NCBI RefSeq assembly: GCF_008039565.1
Contig: NZ_VDUX01000001.1
Coordinates: 1-64,000 of the forward strand
Length of the DNA stretch: 64,000 bases
DNA from: Aeromicrobium terrae
Lineage (GTDB): Bacteria > Actinomycetota > Actinomycetes > Propionibacteriales > Nocardioidaceae
Direction of reading: 5' to 3'
Part shown: in pieces, positions 1-8,428 of the stretch
Position numbering within the stretch: the stretch's first letter is position 1
Layout: each line of letters starts with the position of its first letter
Position numbers and translations under genes: made by a program
The notes under the pieces: generated by a model
What the model saw: the letters and a program-made list of their open reading frames with translations, nothing else
The model's database searches: none
What the model was told of the DNA's origin: nothing

Positions 1-52
1 AACGATCAGAACGGCAAGTCGACGACGTCCCTCAGGCATCATCGGAGCATTA

Positions 53-125
53 ACGTGAGTCACGAGGACCTCCGGCGGAGTTGGTTGTGGTAACCCCTCC
101 AATACCGGAGGTCCTCGTCTCACGT
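53..125. repeat. imperfect inverted repeat (possible terminator or operator)
   Basis: The arms at 53-75 and 105-125 are complementary over 21 bases, with a two-base insertion in the left arm (bases 60-61). The 14 bases nearest the centre match perfectly and the outer 7 match perfectly. The 29-base loop contains no recognisable gene. It lies just beyond the stop of the ECF sigma gene, so it may end that transcript, although there is no T-tract. It could also be an operator or the end of an element lying outside the window. Bases 1-52 hold nothing I can name. Confidence 0.45.
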
Positions 126-156
126 CACCTGTTCACAACCTCGTGGGGAACTACAC

Positions 157-1416
157 CTAGCGCTGGTTCTCCTCCGCACGGCGCAGGAGGACGGAGCGTT
201 CGCCCTCGTTGCGGGTGCGGCCGGCAGCCTCGCGGAACGAGGCCGCAGCGTCGGCGTGCAGACCCGCACGCTCGAGCAGGTCGCCACGTACGCTCGGGAT
301 GAGGGGCGAGTCGCCGAGCGCGTCGGGCGCGACCGCCTCGAGGACGGCCAGCCCGGTGCCGGCGTCGTACGCGCGACCGTGCGCGACGGCCCGGTTCACC
401 TCGACGACGGGCCCGGGCGCAGCCTGGGCCAGCACGTCGTAGTACGAGGCGATGCGGCGCCAGTCGGTGTCCTCGGCGCGCTCGGCGCGGGCGTGCTCGG
501 CCGCGATGCAGGCCTGGAGGAAGTAGCGACCGACCGGCCGGCCACGGGCGGCCAGCTCCTCCGCCTTCTCCAGCGCCGCGATGCCGCGCCTGATCAGCAG
601 CTGGTTCCAGCGGGACCGGTCCTGCGCCTCGAGCAGGACGGGCACGCCGTCGTCGTCGAGCCGTGCCGGGATGCGCGATCCCTGGATCTCCACGAGCGCC
701 TGCAGGCCGAGCACGTCCGGCTCGTCGGTCACCTGAGCCGCGAGCAGTCGGGCCAGACGCATGCCCTCCTCGGCCAGGTCGGGGCGCATCCAGTCGTCGC
801 CGGCGGTGGCCGAGTAGCCCTCGTTGAACACGAGGTAGATCACGGCCAGCACGTCGTCCAGCCGGCGCTCGCGGTCCTGGCCGGTGGGCAGCTCGAACTC
901 GGCCCGGGCGTCGGACAAGGTCTTCTTGGCCCGCGAGATGCGCTGCCGCATCGTGGACTCCGACGAGAGGAACGCCCGTGCGATCTCGTCGGTGGTGAGT
1001 CCGCCGACGAGCCGGAGCGTCAGGGCGGTGCGCGACTCCGGCGTGAGCGACGGGTGGCAGCACAGGAACATCAGCCGGAGGACGTCGTCCTCGATGTGGT
1101 CGACCTGGGAGTCGAGATCGGGCATGCCGTCCTCCTCCTCCAGGTCGTGCGCCAGGTCAGCCGTCTTGCGGCGGAGCGTGTCGGCGCGCCGGAACTCGTC
1201 GATGCCGCGACGCTTCGCGGCGGTCATCAGCCAGGCGGCCGGGTTGGACGGGATGCCGTTCTCGGGCCACTGCTCCATGGCCGCCACGAGGGCGTCCTGG
1301 GCGAGGTCCTCGGCCATCGCGACGTCGCGCGTCATGCGCGTGAGGGCGCCGACCAGGCGAGCCGACTCGGCGCGCCAGGTCGTGGTGATCGCCTCGGAGG
1401 TCGGCCCGGTCTGCAC
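157..1416 (-). CDS. ECF42-type RNA polymerase sigma factor with C-terminal extension
   Basis: A 419-residue ECF sigma factor. Sigma region 2 covers about residues 10-85 (MAEDLAQDALVAAMEQW, then the region around RGIDEFRRADT), and region 4 is near 125-175. A long C-terminal part follows that resembles the DUF6596/TPR-like extension of the ECF42 group. These factors lack a classical anti-sigma factor and are paired with DGPF/YciI proteins; the gene immediately upstream on the same strand is exactly such a protein. The GTG start is supported by a TAGTGT box (1423-1428) six bases before it, the leaderless geometry seen repeatedly in this window. The target regulon is unknown. Confidence 0.9.
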   Translation of the reverse strand: MQTGPTSEAITTTWRAESARLVGALTRMTRDVAMAEDLAQDALVAAMEQWPENGIPSNPAAWLMTAAKRRGIDEFRRADTLRRKTADLAHDLEEEDGMPDLDSQVDHIEDDVLRLMFLCCHPSLTPESRTALTLRLVGGLTTDEIARAFLSSESTMRQRISRAKKTLSDARAEFELPTGQDRERRLDDVLAVIYLVFNEGYSATAGDDWMRPDLAEEGMRLARLLAAQVTDEPDVLGLQALVEIQGSRIPARLDDDGVPVLLEAQDRSRWNQLLIRRGIAALEKAEELAARGRPVGRYFLQACIAAEHARAERAEDTDWRRIASYYDVLAQAAPGPVVEVNRAVAHGRAYDAGTGLAVLEAVAPDALGDSPLIPSVRGDLLERAGLHADAAASFREAAGRTRNEGERSVLLRRAEENQR

Positions 1417-1449
1417 ACGGCAACACTAGGCCGACCTCCCGACGGTCGA

Positions 1450-1824
1450 TCAGCTCTCCGGCTCCTCCGGACCCTCGGAGATCTGCCGCAGCGTGGAGAC
1501 GACCGTGACCTCCGGCCAGTGCTCCGCGTGCAGGTCGGCGAACGTCTGGGTGTCGGCGATCGCCTCCTCCAGCGTGTCGTACTGCAGGAGCGACCAGCCG
1601 CCCACGACCTCCTTGCCCTCGGCGTAGGGGCCGTCGACGCGGGTGACCTCACCGTTCTTCACGACGAAGTTCACGGCGTCCTCCGTGCCGTACAGCCCGC
1701 CGCCGTCGATGAACACGCCCGACGCGGCCCGCTCCCCGATGTAGACGTCCATCGCCTCGAACAGCGACTTCGGCGGCGTGCCGATGTTCTCTTCCATCCT
1801 CACGAAACCCATGAATCGAGGCAT
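1450..1824 (-). CDS. YciI/DGPF-family protein, partner of the ECF42 sigma factor
   Basis: A small cytosolic alpha-beta protein of 124 residues with the YCII fold. The region around residues 80-100 (DGPYAEGKEVVGGW) carries the DGPF-type signature that gives the family its name. An earlier in-frame start exists at 1944, but I chose the ATG at 1824 because a strong AAAGGAG ribosome binding site ends seven bases before it. The gene lies 33 bases upstream of the ECF42 sigma gene on the same strand. ECF42 factors commonly control DGPF genes, so regulation by the neighbour is likely. The biochemical role of DGPF proteins is not established. Confidence 0.88.
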   Translation of the reverse strand: MPRFMGFVRMEENIGTPPKSLFEAMDVYIGERAASGVFIDGGGLYGTEDAVNFVVKNGEVTRVDGPYAEGKEVVGGWSLLQYDTLEEAIADTQTFADLHAEHWPEVTVVSTLRQISEGPEEPES

Positions 1825-2007
1825 CGTCAGCTCCTTTGTCCTTGGTGGTGCGGCGCCGCTGCTCGGCGCCTCTCGCCCGTACGTCGAACGAAAGCACCGT
1901 GGTGCGACATCCCCTCCGAAACTTTTCTGGTGGTCCCGATCCAACCAGGTGACGAGCTGGTCCGATTTCCGCTAGATCCTGTCGGTGCCGGCCGTCAGGA
2001 TGGAGCC

Positions 2008-3462
2008 ATGACGACAGCCATGGTGGAGGACCACGACCGGTGCTACCGCGCCGTCCGGTCGCGCGACGCGCGCTTCGACGGCGTGTTCTACACCGGCGTC
2101 CGCACCACCGGCATCTACTGCCGGCCGTCGTGCCCCGCCCGCACGCCGCACCAGCACAACGTCGAGTTCTTCCCGTCCGCTGCCGCAGCGCAGGAGGCCG
2201 GATTCCGCGCCTGCCGCCGCTGCCGGCCCGACACCACGCCGGGCTCGCCGGAGTGGAACTTGCGGGCCGACGCGGTCGCCCGGGCGATGCGACTGATCGG
2301 CGACGGTCTCGTCGAGCGGGAGGGGGTCGACGGCCTCGCGTCCCGCCTCGGCTTCAGCACCCGTCACGTCAACCGCATGCTCACCGCCGAGCTCGGCGCC
2401 GGTCCGCTCGCCCTGGCGCGCAGCCGACGCTCCCAGGCGGCTCGGGTCCTGATCGAGACCACCGACATGGCGATGGCCGACATCGCGTTCGCCGCGGGGT
2501 TCGCCTCGATCCGGCAGTTCAACGACTCCATCCGCACCGTGTACGGGCTCACGCCCACGGAGATGCGGGGCCGCCGCGGCGGCAAGACGTCCGGACGCCT
2601 CGCCATCCGACTGGCGGTCCGCCGGCCGTTCGACCCCGACGGCCTCCTCACGTTCCTGGGCGACCGGGCGATCGCCGGCGTCGAGCACGTCGAGGGACGG
2701 GTCTACGCCCGAATCCTGCGGCTCCCCAACGGCCTGGGTGCCGTGCGGCTGACGCTCCACGACGATCGCGTCGAGGCCGAGCTCGAGCTCGCCGACCTCC
2801 GTGACACGGCGGTCGCCGTCGAGCGCTGCCGGCGCCTGCTCGACCTGGACGCCGACCCGGTAGCCATCGGCGACGTGCTCGCCGCCGACCCGCTGCTCGC
2901 TCCGTCCGTCGCGGAGGTGCCCGGCATCCGGCTGCCCGGCCAGGTCGACGGCTTCGAGGTGGTCGTGCGGGCGATCGTGGGCCAGCAGGTCTCCGTCGCC
3001 GGGGCGCGCACCATCCTCGGCCGCTTCGCCGCCGCGTACGGCACGCCCGCCACGTTCGACCTCGCCGCCGAGCACGGCCTCACCCACGCGTTCGCCACGG
3101 CCGAGGCCATGGCCGACGCCGACGACACGGCGCTGAGCATGCCACGATCCCGGGCCCAGGCACTGATCGGCGTCGCCCGGTCCGTCGCCGCCGGCGAGCT
3201 CGACCTCGAACCCGGCGCCGATCGCGACGCCACCCACAAGGCCCTGCTGGGCCACCGGGGCATCGGGCCGTGGACGGCCGACTACGTCGTGATGCGGGCG
3301 TTCGGCCACCCGGACGTGATGCTCGAGACCGACTTGATCATCAAGCGCATGCTCGACCGCTACGGCGTCGACGCCGCGCGCACGGCCACCTGGCAACCCT
3401 GGCGGTCCTACGCCGCCCTGCACCTCTGGCGACTCGCCAGCACCCCGAAGGAGACGGCATGA
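2008..3462 (+). CDS. Ada-AlkA fusion: DNA-3-methyladenine glycosylase with Ada-type regulatory domain
   Basis: A 484-residue protein for repair of alkylated DNA. The N-terminal Ada zinc domain has Cys38, Cys42, Cys69 and Cys72, numbered as in E. coli Ada, where one cysteine accepts methyl from phosphotriesters. An AraC-type helix-turn-helix follows (about 95-190), then an AlkA N-terminal domain, then the HhH-GPD glycosylase (about 305-480). The hairpin GIGPWTADYVVMR and the catalytic Asp in LETDLIIK align with AlkA. The start at 2008 gives the Ada numbering and has GGATGGAG upstream. The stop overlaps the ogt start (ATGA), so the two are co-translated. Methylation of the Ada part probably activates the operon, by analogy with the adaptive response. 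Confidence 0.93.
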   Translation: MTTAMVEDHDRCYRAVRSRDARFDGVFYTGVRTTGIYCRPSCPARTPHQHNVEFFPSAAAAQEAGFRACRRCRPDTTPGSPEWNLRADAVARAMRLIGDGLVEREGVDGLASRLGFSTRHVNRMLTAELGAGPLALARSRRSQAARVLIETTDMAMADIAFAAGFASIRQFNDSIRTVYGLTPTEMRGRRGGKTSGRLAIRLAVRRPFDPDGLLTFLGDRAIAGVEHVEGRVYARILRLPNGLGAVRLTLHDDRVEAELELADLRDTAVAVERCRRLLDLDADPVAIGDVLAADPLLAPSVAEVPGIRLPGQVDGFEVVVRAIVGQQVSVAGARTILGRFAAAYGTPATFDLAAEHGLTHAFATAEAMADADDTALSMPRSRAQALIGVARSVAAGELDLEPGADRDATHKALLGHRGIGPWTADYVVMRAFGHPDVMLETDLIIKRMLDRYGVDAARTATWQPWRSYAALHLWRLASTPKETA

Positions 3463-3920
3463 CCACACGATGGATGGACTCGCCGATCGGCGGCCTGCGG
3501 ATCCACGCGCACGCCGGGCTGATCACCGCGATCGACTTCGACGCGCGGGTCCGCGGCACCCGGGCGGCCGACCCGCTGCTCGACGAGGCCGAGCGGCAGC
3601 TCACCGAGTACTTCACCGGCGCGCGGGAGGACTTCGACCTCCCGCTGGCCAGCGACGGGACCGAGTTCCAGAAGAAGGTATGGGCCGAGCTCCAGCACAT
3701 CCCGTTCGGCGAGACCGCCAGCTACGGCGACATCGCCCGCCGTCTCGGCTACGAGCCGGTGATCTCGCGAGCGGTCGGAGCGGCCAACGGCGCCAACCCG
3801 ATCCCGATCGTCGTGCCGTGCCACCGCGTCATCGGCGCCGACGGCACGCTGACCGGCTACGGCGGAGGGCTGGACAAGAAGCGGATCCTGCTCGCCCTCG
3901 AGCAGCCGGGGCTGTTCTGA
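3459..3920 (+). CDS. ogt: methylated-DNA--protein-cysteine methyltransferase
   Basis: A 153-residue suicide enzyme that removes methyl or alkyl groups from O6-guanine onto its own cysteine. The acceptor Cys121 lies in IVVPCHRVIG. The helix-turn-helix DNA-binding part (FGETASYGDIA) and the asparagine hinge (AVGAANGANP) are present. The start overlaps the stop of the Ada-AlkA gene by four bases, and AAGGAG lies upstream. Base excision (AlkA), phosphotriester sensing (Ada) and direct reversal (Ogt) are thus produced from one transcript. The length is normal for the family. Confidence 0.95.
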   Translation: MTTRWMDSPIGGLRIHAHAGLITAIDFDARVRGTRAADPLLDEAERQLTEYFTGAREDFDLPLASDGTEFQKKVWAELQHIPFGETASYGDIARRLGYEPVISRAVGAANGANPIPIVVPCHRVIGADGTLTGYGGGLDKKRILLALEQPGLF

Positions 3921-3999
3921 TCGAACGTTGACCTGACGTTCACACGGCTGTCATGTTCCGGGGTCACGCTGGACGTGAGCCACCACCCCGGAGGACACC

Positions 4000-4197
4000 A
4001 TGTCAGCTCAGCTCGCCATCGTCCCGGCCTACCAGCCCCGCCCGCCGAGCATCGGCGCGCGCCTCCTGCTCGCCAGCCTGTCCCGAGCGTTCGTGGTCCT
4101 GCGTCTCGCTCCGCCGCCGCACACGCCGGGGGAGCACCCGCTCGACCACGTCGCGCGACCCGAGCTCCCGCGGCTGGACGTCGCGGCGTCTGGCTAG
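4000..4197 (+). CDS. small hypothetical protein, 65 residues
   Basis: I do not recognise this protein. It is short, rich in Pro, Ala, Leu and Arg, and has no predicted membrane segment or known motif. In favour of a real gene are a GGAGG ribosome binding site seven bases before the ATG, coding that runs up to the convergent SDR stop (the two stops overlap), and a possible TTGACC box at 3928 with a poor -10. Nothing in the sequence indicates a function. Confidence 0.5.
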   Translation: MSAQLAIVPAYQPRPPSIGARLLLASLSRAFVVLRLAPPPHTPGEHPLDHVARPELPRLDVAASG

Positions 4198-4937
4198 TCG
4201 CGCGGCGCGTCCACGTGGGTGACGAGGTTGATCCCGCCGTCCACGTGGATGACCTCGCCGGTCACGAACGGGGCGTTGATCAGCCCCAGCACCATCGCGG
4301 CGACGTCGGACGGCTCCCCGAGCCGGCCGAGCGGCGTCATCGCGCTGGTCCGCGCCGCCCGTGCCGACAGGGTCTCGGAGGTGAGCCGGGTCTCGACCGG
4401 CCCCGGGGCGATCGCGTTGACCCGCACGTCGGGACCGATGGCCTTGGCGAGCAGCCGGGTCAGGTGGTCGACCGCCGCCTTGCTGACCGCATAGGGGATC
4501 GAGCTCCCCAGCGGACGAGAGCCGCCCACCGAGGTGATGTTGATGATCTGTCCGCCCGGCTCCATCGCCTTGACCGCGGCCACGGAGACCTGCCAGGTGC
4601 CCACGACGTTGACGCCGAGGATCCGGTCCCAGTCGTCGCGGGTGACGGCGTCGAGGTCGCCGTGCGGCGTAGGCCGCGCCACCCCGGCGTTGTTCACCAG
4701 GACGTCGAGGCGGCCGTGCCGCTCGACGGTGGTCTCCACGAGTCGCACGGCGTCGGCGGGATCGGCGACGTCGGCCTGGACGTAGCTGGCGTCCGGCAGC
4801 TCGGCCGCGAGCTTCTCACCGGCCTCCACGGACGTCGCGGAGTTGACGACCACGGTGAACCCGTCCGCCGCCAACGCGCGCGCGATGCCCTCGCCGATGC
4901 CGGAGCTGGACCCCGTGACGATCGCGACGCGGGTCAC
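4194..4937 (-). CDS. SDR-family NAD(P)-dependent oxidoreductase
   Basis: A classical short-chain dehydrogenase/reductase of 247 residues. The cofactor motif TGSSSGIG sits at residues 8-15 and NNAG at 82-85. The catalytic residues are Ser136, Tyr149 and Lys153, followed by the PG motif (IAPGPVETR). It has the usual FabG-like length. The GTG start overlaps the stop of the upstream aldolase gene (GTGA), placing it last in the minus-strand operon ATPase-permease-aldolase-SDR. In this context it probably oxidises or reduces a hydroxy or oxo intermediate of the island's substrate. The actual substrate cannot be inferred. Confidence 0.9.
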   Translation of the reverse strand: MTRVAIVTGSSSGIGEGIARALAADGFTVVVNSATSVEAGEKLAAELPDASYVQADVADPADAVRLVETTVERHGRLDVLVNNAGVARPTPHGDLDAVTRDDWDRILGVNVVGTWQVSVAAVKAMEPGGQIINITSVGGSRPLGSSIPYAVSKAAVDHLTRLLAKAIGPDVRVNAIAPGPVETRLTSETLSARAARTSAMTPLGRLGEPSDVAAMVLGLINAPFVTGEVIHVDGGINLVTHVDAPRD

Positions 4938-5704
4938 GGCGCGACCCGCTCGGCCACCGGCGCGTGCACGGCGTTCACGATCGCCCGTCCTCCGCTCGCG
5001 AGGATCGAGGTGTCGTTGCTGACGACCACGTAGTCGTACCCGCGGCCGAGCGCCACCCGTGCTTGCTCGGCGGTCGCCGACGCGGTGCCGATCGGAAGGC
5101 CGGCCGTGCGTGCTGCGTCGAGGGCGGACGTGACGAGTGCGCCCACCGCGTCGCTGTCGGCGGTCACGCCCATCGACATCGACAGGTCCGCCGTGCCGAC
5201 GAACGCGGCACCGACGCCGTCGACCGCCAGGATCTCCGGCGCGTTCTCGATCGCCTCCTGGCTCTCGAGCTGCACGACGCACAGGACGTCCTCGTTCCCG
5301 TGACGGAGGTAGTCGGCCCGGGGGAGCAGTCCCCAACGACCGGCCCGGCTCGTGCCTCCGGAGCCACGGTCGCCTCGCGGCGGGAAGCAGGTCGACCGCA
5401 CGACGGCGCGCGCCTGCTCGGCGGTGTCGACGTGTGGCACGACCACGCCGGCCGCGCCGGCGTCGAGGACGCGCTGGATCACGCTGTGGCCGTGGTCCGG
5501 CACGCGGACGAGCGGATCCACCCCGAGCGCGCGGGCCGTCGCGATGTGCGTGGACGCCGCGGAGAGGTCCAGCGTCGTGTGCTCGAGGTCGACGACCACG
5601 AAGTCGAAGCCGGCGAACGCCATGATCTCGGTGCTCTCCGGGCTGGAGAGCTTGACCCACGTCCCGAGCGTGCCGCCGTTGATGCCGTCGCGCGATCGTG
5701 CCAC
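4934..5704 (-). CDS. HpcH/HpaI aldolase family protein
   Basis: A 256-residue TIM-barrel protein of the HpcH/HpaI class II aldolase/citrate lyase family, which cleaves or forms C-C bonds in 2-oxo-4-hydroxy acids using a divalent metal. The early VVVDLEHT motif holds the acid-His pair. VVPHVDTAEQAR is typical of the family. The metal ligands are expected in VVQLESQEAIEN (Glu) and FVGTADLSMSMG (Asp). It lies between the permease and SDR genes on the minus strand and overlaps the SDR start. A role in cleaving a catabolic intermediate to pyruvate or an aldehyde fits, and the aldehyde dehydrogenase of the plus-strand operon could take the product. This is inference. Confidence 0.88.
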   Translation of the reverse strand: MARSRDGINGGTLGTWVKLSSPESTEIMAFAGFDFVVVDLEHTTLDLSAASTHIATARALGVDPLVRVPDHGHSVIQRVLDAGAAGVVVPHVDTAEQARAVVRSTCFPPRGDRGSGGTSRAGRWGLLPRADYLRHGNEDVLCVVQLESQEAIENAPEILAVDGVGAAFVGTADLSMSMGVTADSDAVGALVTSALDAARTAGLPIGTASATAEQARVALGRGYDYVVVSNDTSILASGGRAIVNAVHAPVAERVAP

Positions 5705-5707
5705 GGA

Positions 5708-6592
5708 TCAGACCTCGTTCGTGGTGTCCGGCGTGGCGGTCCAGAAGACCAGCCACTTGCCGAGCTGCACGACGACCGCGTGGAGGGCGATGCCGATCGC
5801 CGACAGCACCACGATCACCGCGAACGTCCGGGCCACGTCGAGGGTGAAGTTGCTCGCCTGGATCAGGTAGCCGAGGCCCTCGGAGCTGCCGACGAACTCC
5901 GCCACGACGGCGCCGGTGACGGACAGGATCACCGCGACCTCCAGGCCCGCGAAGATGTGCGGGAGCGCCGACGGCACCTGCAGGTGTCGCATGACCTGCA
6001 TGCGCGAGGCGCCGAACGACCGCAGCATCTCGACCTGCTCGTGCGCGGCGGACCGGAATCCCAGGATCGCGTTGATGAGCAGCGGGAAGAAGGCGATCAG
6101 GGCCACGGTCAGCACCTTGGAGCTGATCCCGATGCCGAACCACACGATCAGCAGCGGCGCCATGGCGACCTTCGGGATCGTCTGCGTGAGGATCAGCAGG
6201 GGGAAGAGGACTCGCTCCACGGTCCGGAACTGGGTGATCAGCACCGCCGAGAGCAGGGCTGAGCCGACCGCGAGGCCGAAGCCGATGAGGATCTCCTTCA
6301 GGGTCACGATGGAGTTGTCGACGAGCGAGCCGTCCTGGAACCCGTCGATCAGGGACTCGACGACCGCCGTGGGCGCCGGCACGAGGATGTTCGAGACGTC
6401 GAAGATCTTGACCACGAGCTGCCAGATCACGAGCAGGCCGAGGAACACCAGGACGCTGTAGGTGATCTCCGGGACGTGCCGGCGGCGGCGCTTGGGGGGA
6501 GCCGGGGTCTGGGGCGGCGCTGCCGTGACGGGCGCGTCCAGGTCGGCAGGCGCCGCGCGATGGGTCGCCGGGGGCTGGGTGTTGGTGGACAT
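5708..6592 (-). CDS. ABC transporter permease (SsuC/TauC/NMT1-associated type)
   Basis: A 294-residue inner-membrane permease. A cytosolic Pro-rich and basic N-terminus (KRRRRH at 34-39) precedes about six membrane helices. The EAA loop is visible around residues 185-220 (EQVEMLRSFGAS, then the VPSALPHIFAGL stretch) and contacts the ATPase. The start at 6592 has AGGAGG four bases upstream. The gene follows the ATPase gene directly and precedes the aldolase gene. It should work with that ATPase and the two NMT1-type binding proteins on the opposite strand. The family takes up sulfonates, pyrimidine precursors, aromatic acids and similar small organics. Confidence 0.93.
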   Translation of the reverse strand: MSTNTQPPATHRAAPADLDAPVTAAPPQTPAPPKRRRRHVPEITYSVLVFLGLLVIWQLVVKIFDVSNILVPAPTAVVESLIDGFQDGSLVDNSIVTLKEILIGFGLAVGSALLSAVLITQFRTVERVLFPLLILTQTIPKVAMAPLLIVWFGIGISSKVLTVALIAFFPLLINAILGFRSAAHEQVEMLRSFGASRMQVMRHLQVPSALPHIFAGLEVAVILSVTGAVVAEFVGSSEGLGYLIQASNFTLDVARTFAVIVVLSAIGIALHAVVVQLGKWLVFWTATPDTTNEV

Positions 6593-6600
6593 CAGGCCTC

Positions 6601-7395
6601 CTAGTGGGCGCTGTGCTCGGAGTCGAGGAGCTTGCGGATGTGCGCGACGATCTCGCCGAACTCCGGGGTGTTGATGTTCTCGAGCCGCCGGGGACGAGGG
6701 AGCGAGACGTCGACGACGTCCGCCAGCCGGCCGGGGCGCGGAGTCATGACGACGACGCGGTCCGCGAGCAGCACCGCCTCGGGGATGCTGTGCGTCACGA
6801 ACAGCACGGTCTTGCGGTCCTGGTCCCAGATCTCCAGGAGGTCCAGGCCCATCTGGTCTCGGGTCATCGCGTCGAGGGCGCCGAACGGCTCGTCCATGAG
6901 CAGGATCCGCGGATCGTGCATCAGAGCGCGGCCGATGCCCACGCGCTGCTGCATGCCGCCGGACAGCTCGTTGGGGTAGCGGTCGCCGAACTCCTCGAGC
7001 CCGAGCATCACCAGGAGCGACTCGGCCTTCTCGAGCGTCGCCGCGTCGCGGGTGTGGTGCAGGTCCGGGGAGATCATCAGGTTCTTCCGCACGGTGCGCC
7101 ACGGCAGCAGCAGCGGCTGCTGGAAGACCATCCCGAGCTGGTTGCGGTGGGTCTCCTCGGACGACCCGAACGTCACCGTCCCGGACGTCTGGCGGGACAG
7201 GCCCATGATGATCCGCAGCAGGGTGCTCTTGCCGCAGCCGCTGGGGCCGACGATCGAGATGAACTCACCGGATCGGACGCTCAGGGAGACGTCGTCGAGC
7301 GCCTGGACCGTCCCTCCGGACTTCGTCGGGTAGAGCATGGACAAGGAGTCCAAGCGGATGACGTCGGTGTCGGTGCTGGTTGGCATGTCTGACAT
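6601..7395 (-). CDS. ABC transporter ATP-binding protein (SsuB/TauB type)
   Basis: A 264-residue ATPase powering the adjacent permease. Walker A is GPSGCGKST, the Q-loop is FQQPLLLPW, the signature is LSGGMQQR, Walker B with the D-loop is LLMDEPFGALD, and the switch histidine is in THSIPEAV. It is complete and of normal length. Two starts are possible: ATG at 7395, or ATG at 7386 three codons later. The later one has a better-spaced AGGA. Its stop lies eight bases before the permease start. It is the first structural gene after the IclR regulator on the minus strand. Confidence 0.94.
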   Translation of the reverse strand: MSDMPTSTDTDVIRLDSLSMLYPTKSGGTVQALDDVSLSVRSGEFISIVGPSGCGKSTLLRIIMGLSRQTSGTVTFGSSEETHRNQLGMVFQQPLLLPWRTVRKNLMISPDLHHTRDAATLEKAESLLVMLGLEEFGDRYPNELSGGMQQRVGIGRALMHDPRILLMDEPFGALDAMTRDQMGLDLLEIWDQDRKTVLFVTHSIPEAVLLADRVVVMTPRPGRLADVVDVSLPRPRRLENINTPEFGEIVAHIRKLLDSEHSAH

Positions 7396-7451
7396 TCCTC
7401 ACCTGGTTCGGGCGCGGGCCTCCCGCGCCTCGGTCGTGGAGCGGTACGGGT

Positions 7452-8228
7452 TCAGCTGTCCTCGGGCCACGTGCCGCCCATCTCCTTGGTCAGCCGTTGG
7501 CAGGCGTCCTTCAGCGCCAAGGCCTCGCGGGAGTCGAGGGCGGCCGGGAGCATCCGCTCGGTGCCGACGGCCGCGATGGTGGCGCAGATGCCGTTCGCCG
7601 CGAAGACCGGAGCCGCGAGGATGCAGATGCCGCGGTGGTTCACGTCGCTGCTGATGCCGGCCTCCCGCACCGCCTGGATGCGGTTCCGAGTCTCGGTGCG
7701 CTGCGGCTCGGGCAGGCTGCCGGTCATCCGGTCGGCGTGGAACTGGTCGGGGAGGAAGGCCAGGAAGACCTTCGCCTGCGACGAGTTGAGCGCCAGCTGC
7801 GAACCCACCCGGACCGTCACGAGGGTCGGGTGGTCAGCCTCCTCGACGAGCGAGACGACCGGCCCGGAGATGCCCCACAGCGAGAGGACCGTGCTGACCT
7901 TGATGTCGAGTGCGAGCTCGCGCATGTACGCCGGCGCCAACTGCATGATGCGCTGCTGACCGAGCGCGAAGCTGCCGAGCTGGAGAACGGCCCGGCCGGG
8001 TCGGACGAGAGGGGAGTCGTCGACGCGCTCGAGCAGACCGGAGCTGATCATCGAGCTGAAGTAGCGGTGCACCGTGGTCCGGTTGAGGCCGAGCCGCTTG
8101 GTGGCCTCCGCCACGGACAGCTCCGGGGTCTCGGGCGCGAACAGGCCGAGGATCTGCGCGGTCCGGCTCACCGCCTGGATGTCCTGCTCACGAGCGGTGC
8201 TCGGCTGCTCGCTCTCACCCTCGGCCAT
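7452..8228 (-). CDS. IclR-family transcriptional regulator of the catabolic island
   Basis: A 258-residue regulator. A winged helix-turn-helix at about residues 18-80 (ELSVAEATKRLGLNRTTVHR is the recognition region) is followed by the IclR effector domain at about 85-250. It sits between the two arms of the island, upstream of the minus-strand transport operon and divergent from the plus-strand enzymes. It therefore probably controls both in response to the substrate or an intermediate. A perfect eight-base inverted repeat in the intergenic region (8332-8354) is a candidate operator. Whether it activates or represses is not visible. Confidence 0.9.
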   Translation of the reverse strand: MAEGESEQPSTAREQDIQAVSRTAQILGLFAPETPELSVAEATKRLGLNRTTVHRYFSSMISSGLLERVDDSPLVRPGRAVLQLGSFALGQQRIMQLAPAYMRELALDIKVSTVLSLWGISGPVVSLVEEADHPTLVTVRVGSQLALNSSQAKVFLAFLPDQFHADRMTGSLPEPQRTETRNRIQAVREAGISSDVNHRGICILAAPVFAANGICATIAAVGTERMLPAALDSREALALKDACQRLTKEMGGTWPEDS

Positions 8229-8331
8229 CGGCTCTGCTCCTGTCGTCGATGGTGCTCAAAATCGGTATGTGAAGTTCGCACTACGGACGCAGAGTAAACA
8301 GGTTGAGCTCGGACGTGCAAGGAAATCTCGC

Positions 8332-8354
8332 GGAAACTTCTCGGAAAAGTTTCC
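8332..8354. promoter_or_regulatory. candidate IclR operator: perfect inverted repeat
   Basis: GGAAACTT at 8332-8339 and AAGTTTCC at 8347-8354 form a perfect eight-base inverted repeat with a seven-base spacer. Its A/T-richness stands out from the surrounding GC-rich DNA. It lies between the divergent IclR gene and the enzyme operon, just upstream of a consensus -35 box. Binding by the island's IclR protein is inference. Confidence 0.55.
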
Positions 8355-8366
8355 TGCGTCACACTC

Positions 8367-8396
8367 TTGACAGACCGGACTGTGAACGAGCAGTCT
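8367..8396 (+). promoter_or_regulatory. candidate promoter of the enzyme operon
   Basis: A perfect consensus -35 box TTGACA lies at 8367-8372. Eighteen bases later CAGTCT (8391-8396) is a weak -10. The spacer also carries an inverted repeat, GACTG (8378-8382) and CAGTC (8391-8395), which may be a second operator half-site pair. The operon's first start codon, GTG, is at 8429. A perfect -35 with a poor -10 would suit an activated promoter. Confidence 0.5.
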
Positions 8397-8428
8397 GACA
8401 TGCGAACACCAACGACCCTGGAGACTCT

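Noticed and set aside
1881-1900. TCGAAC at the YciI/Ada-AlkA intergenic region as an SOS box
   Set aside because: Only one half-site is present; the second half does not match.
256-2007. N-terminal extension of the Ada-AlkA frame back to 256
   Set aside because: It is antisense to the sigma and YciI genes. The ATG at 2008 reproduces the Ada cysteine numbering exactly.
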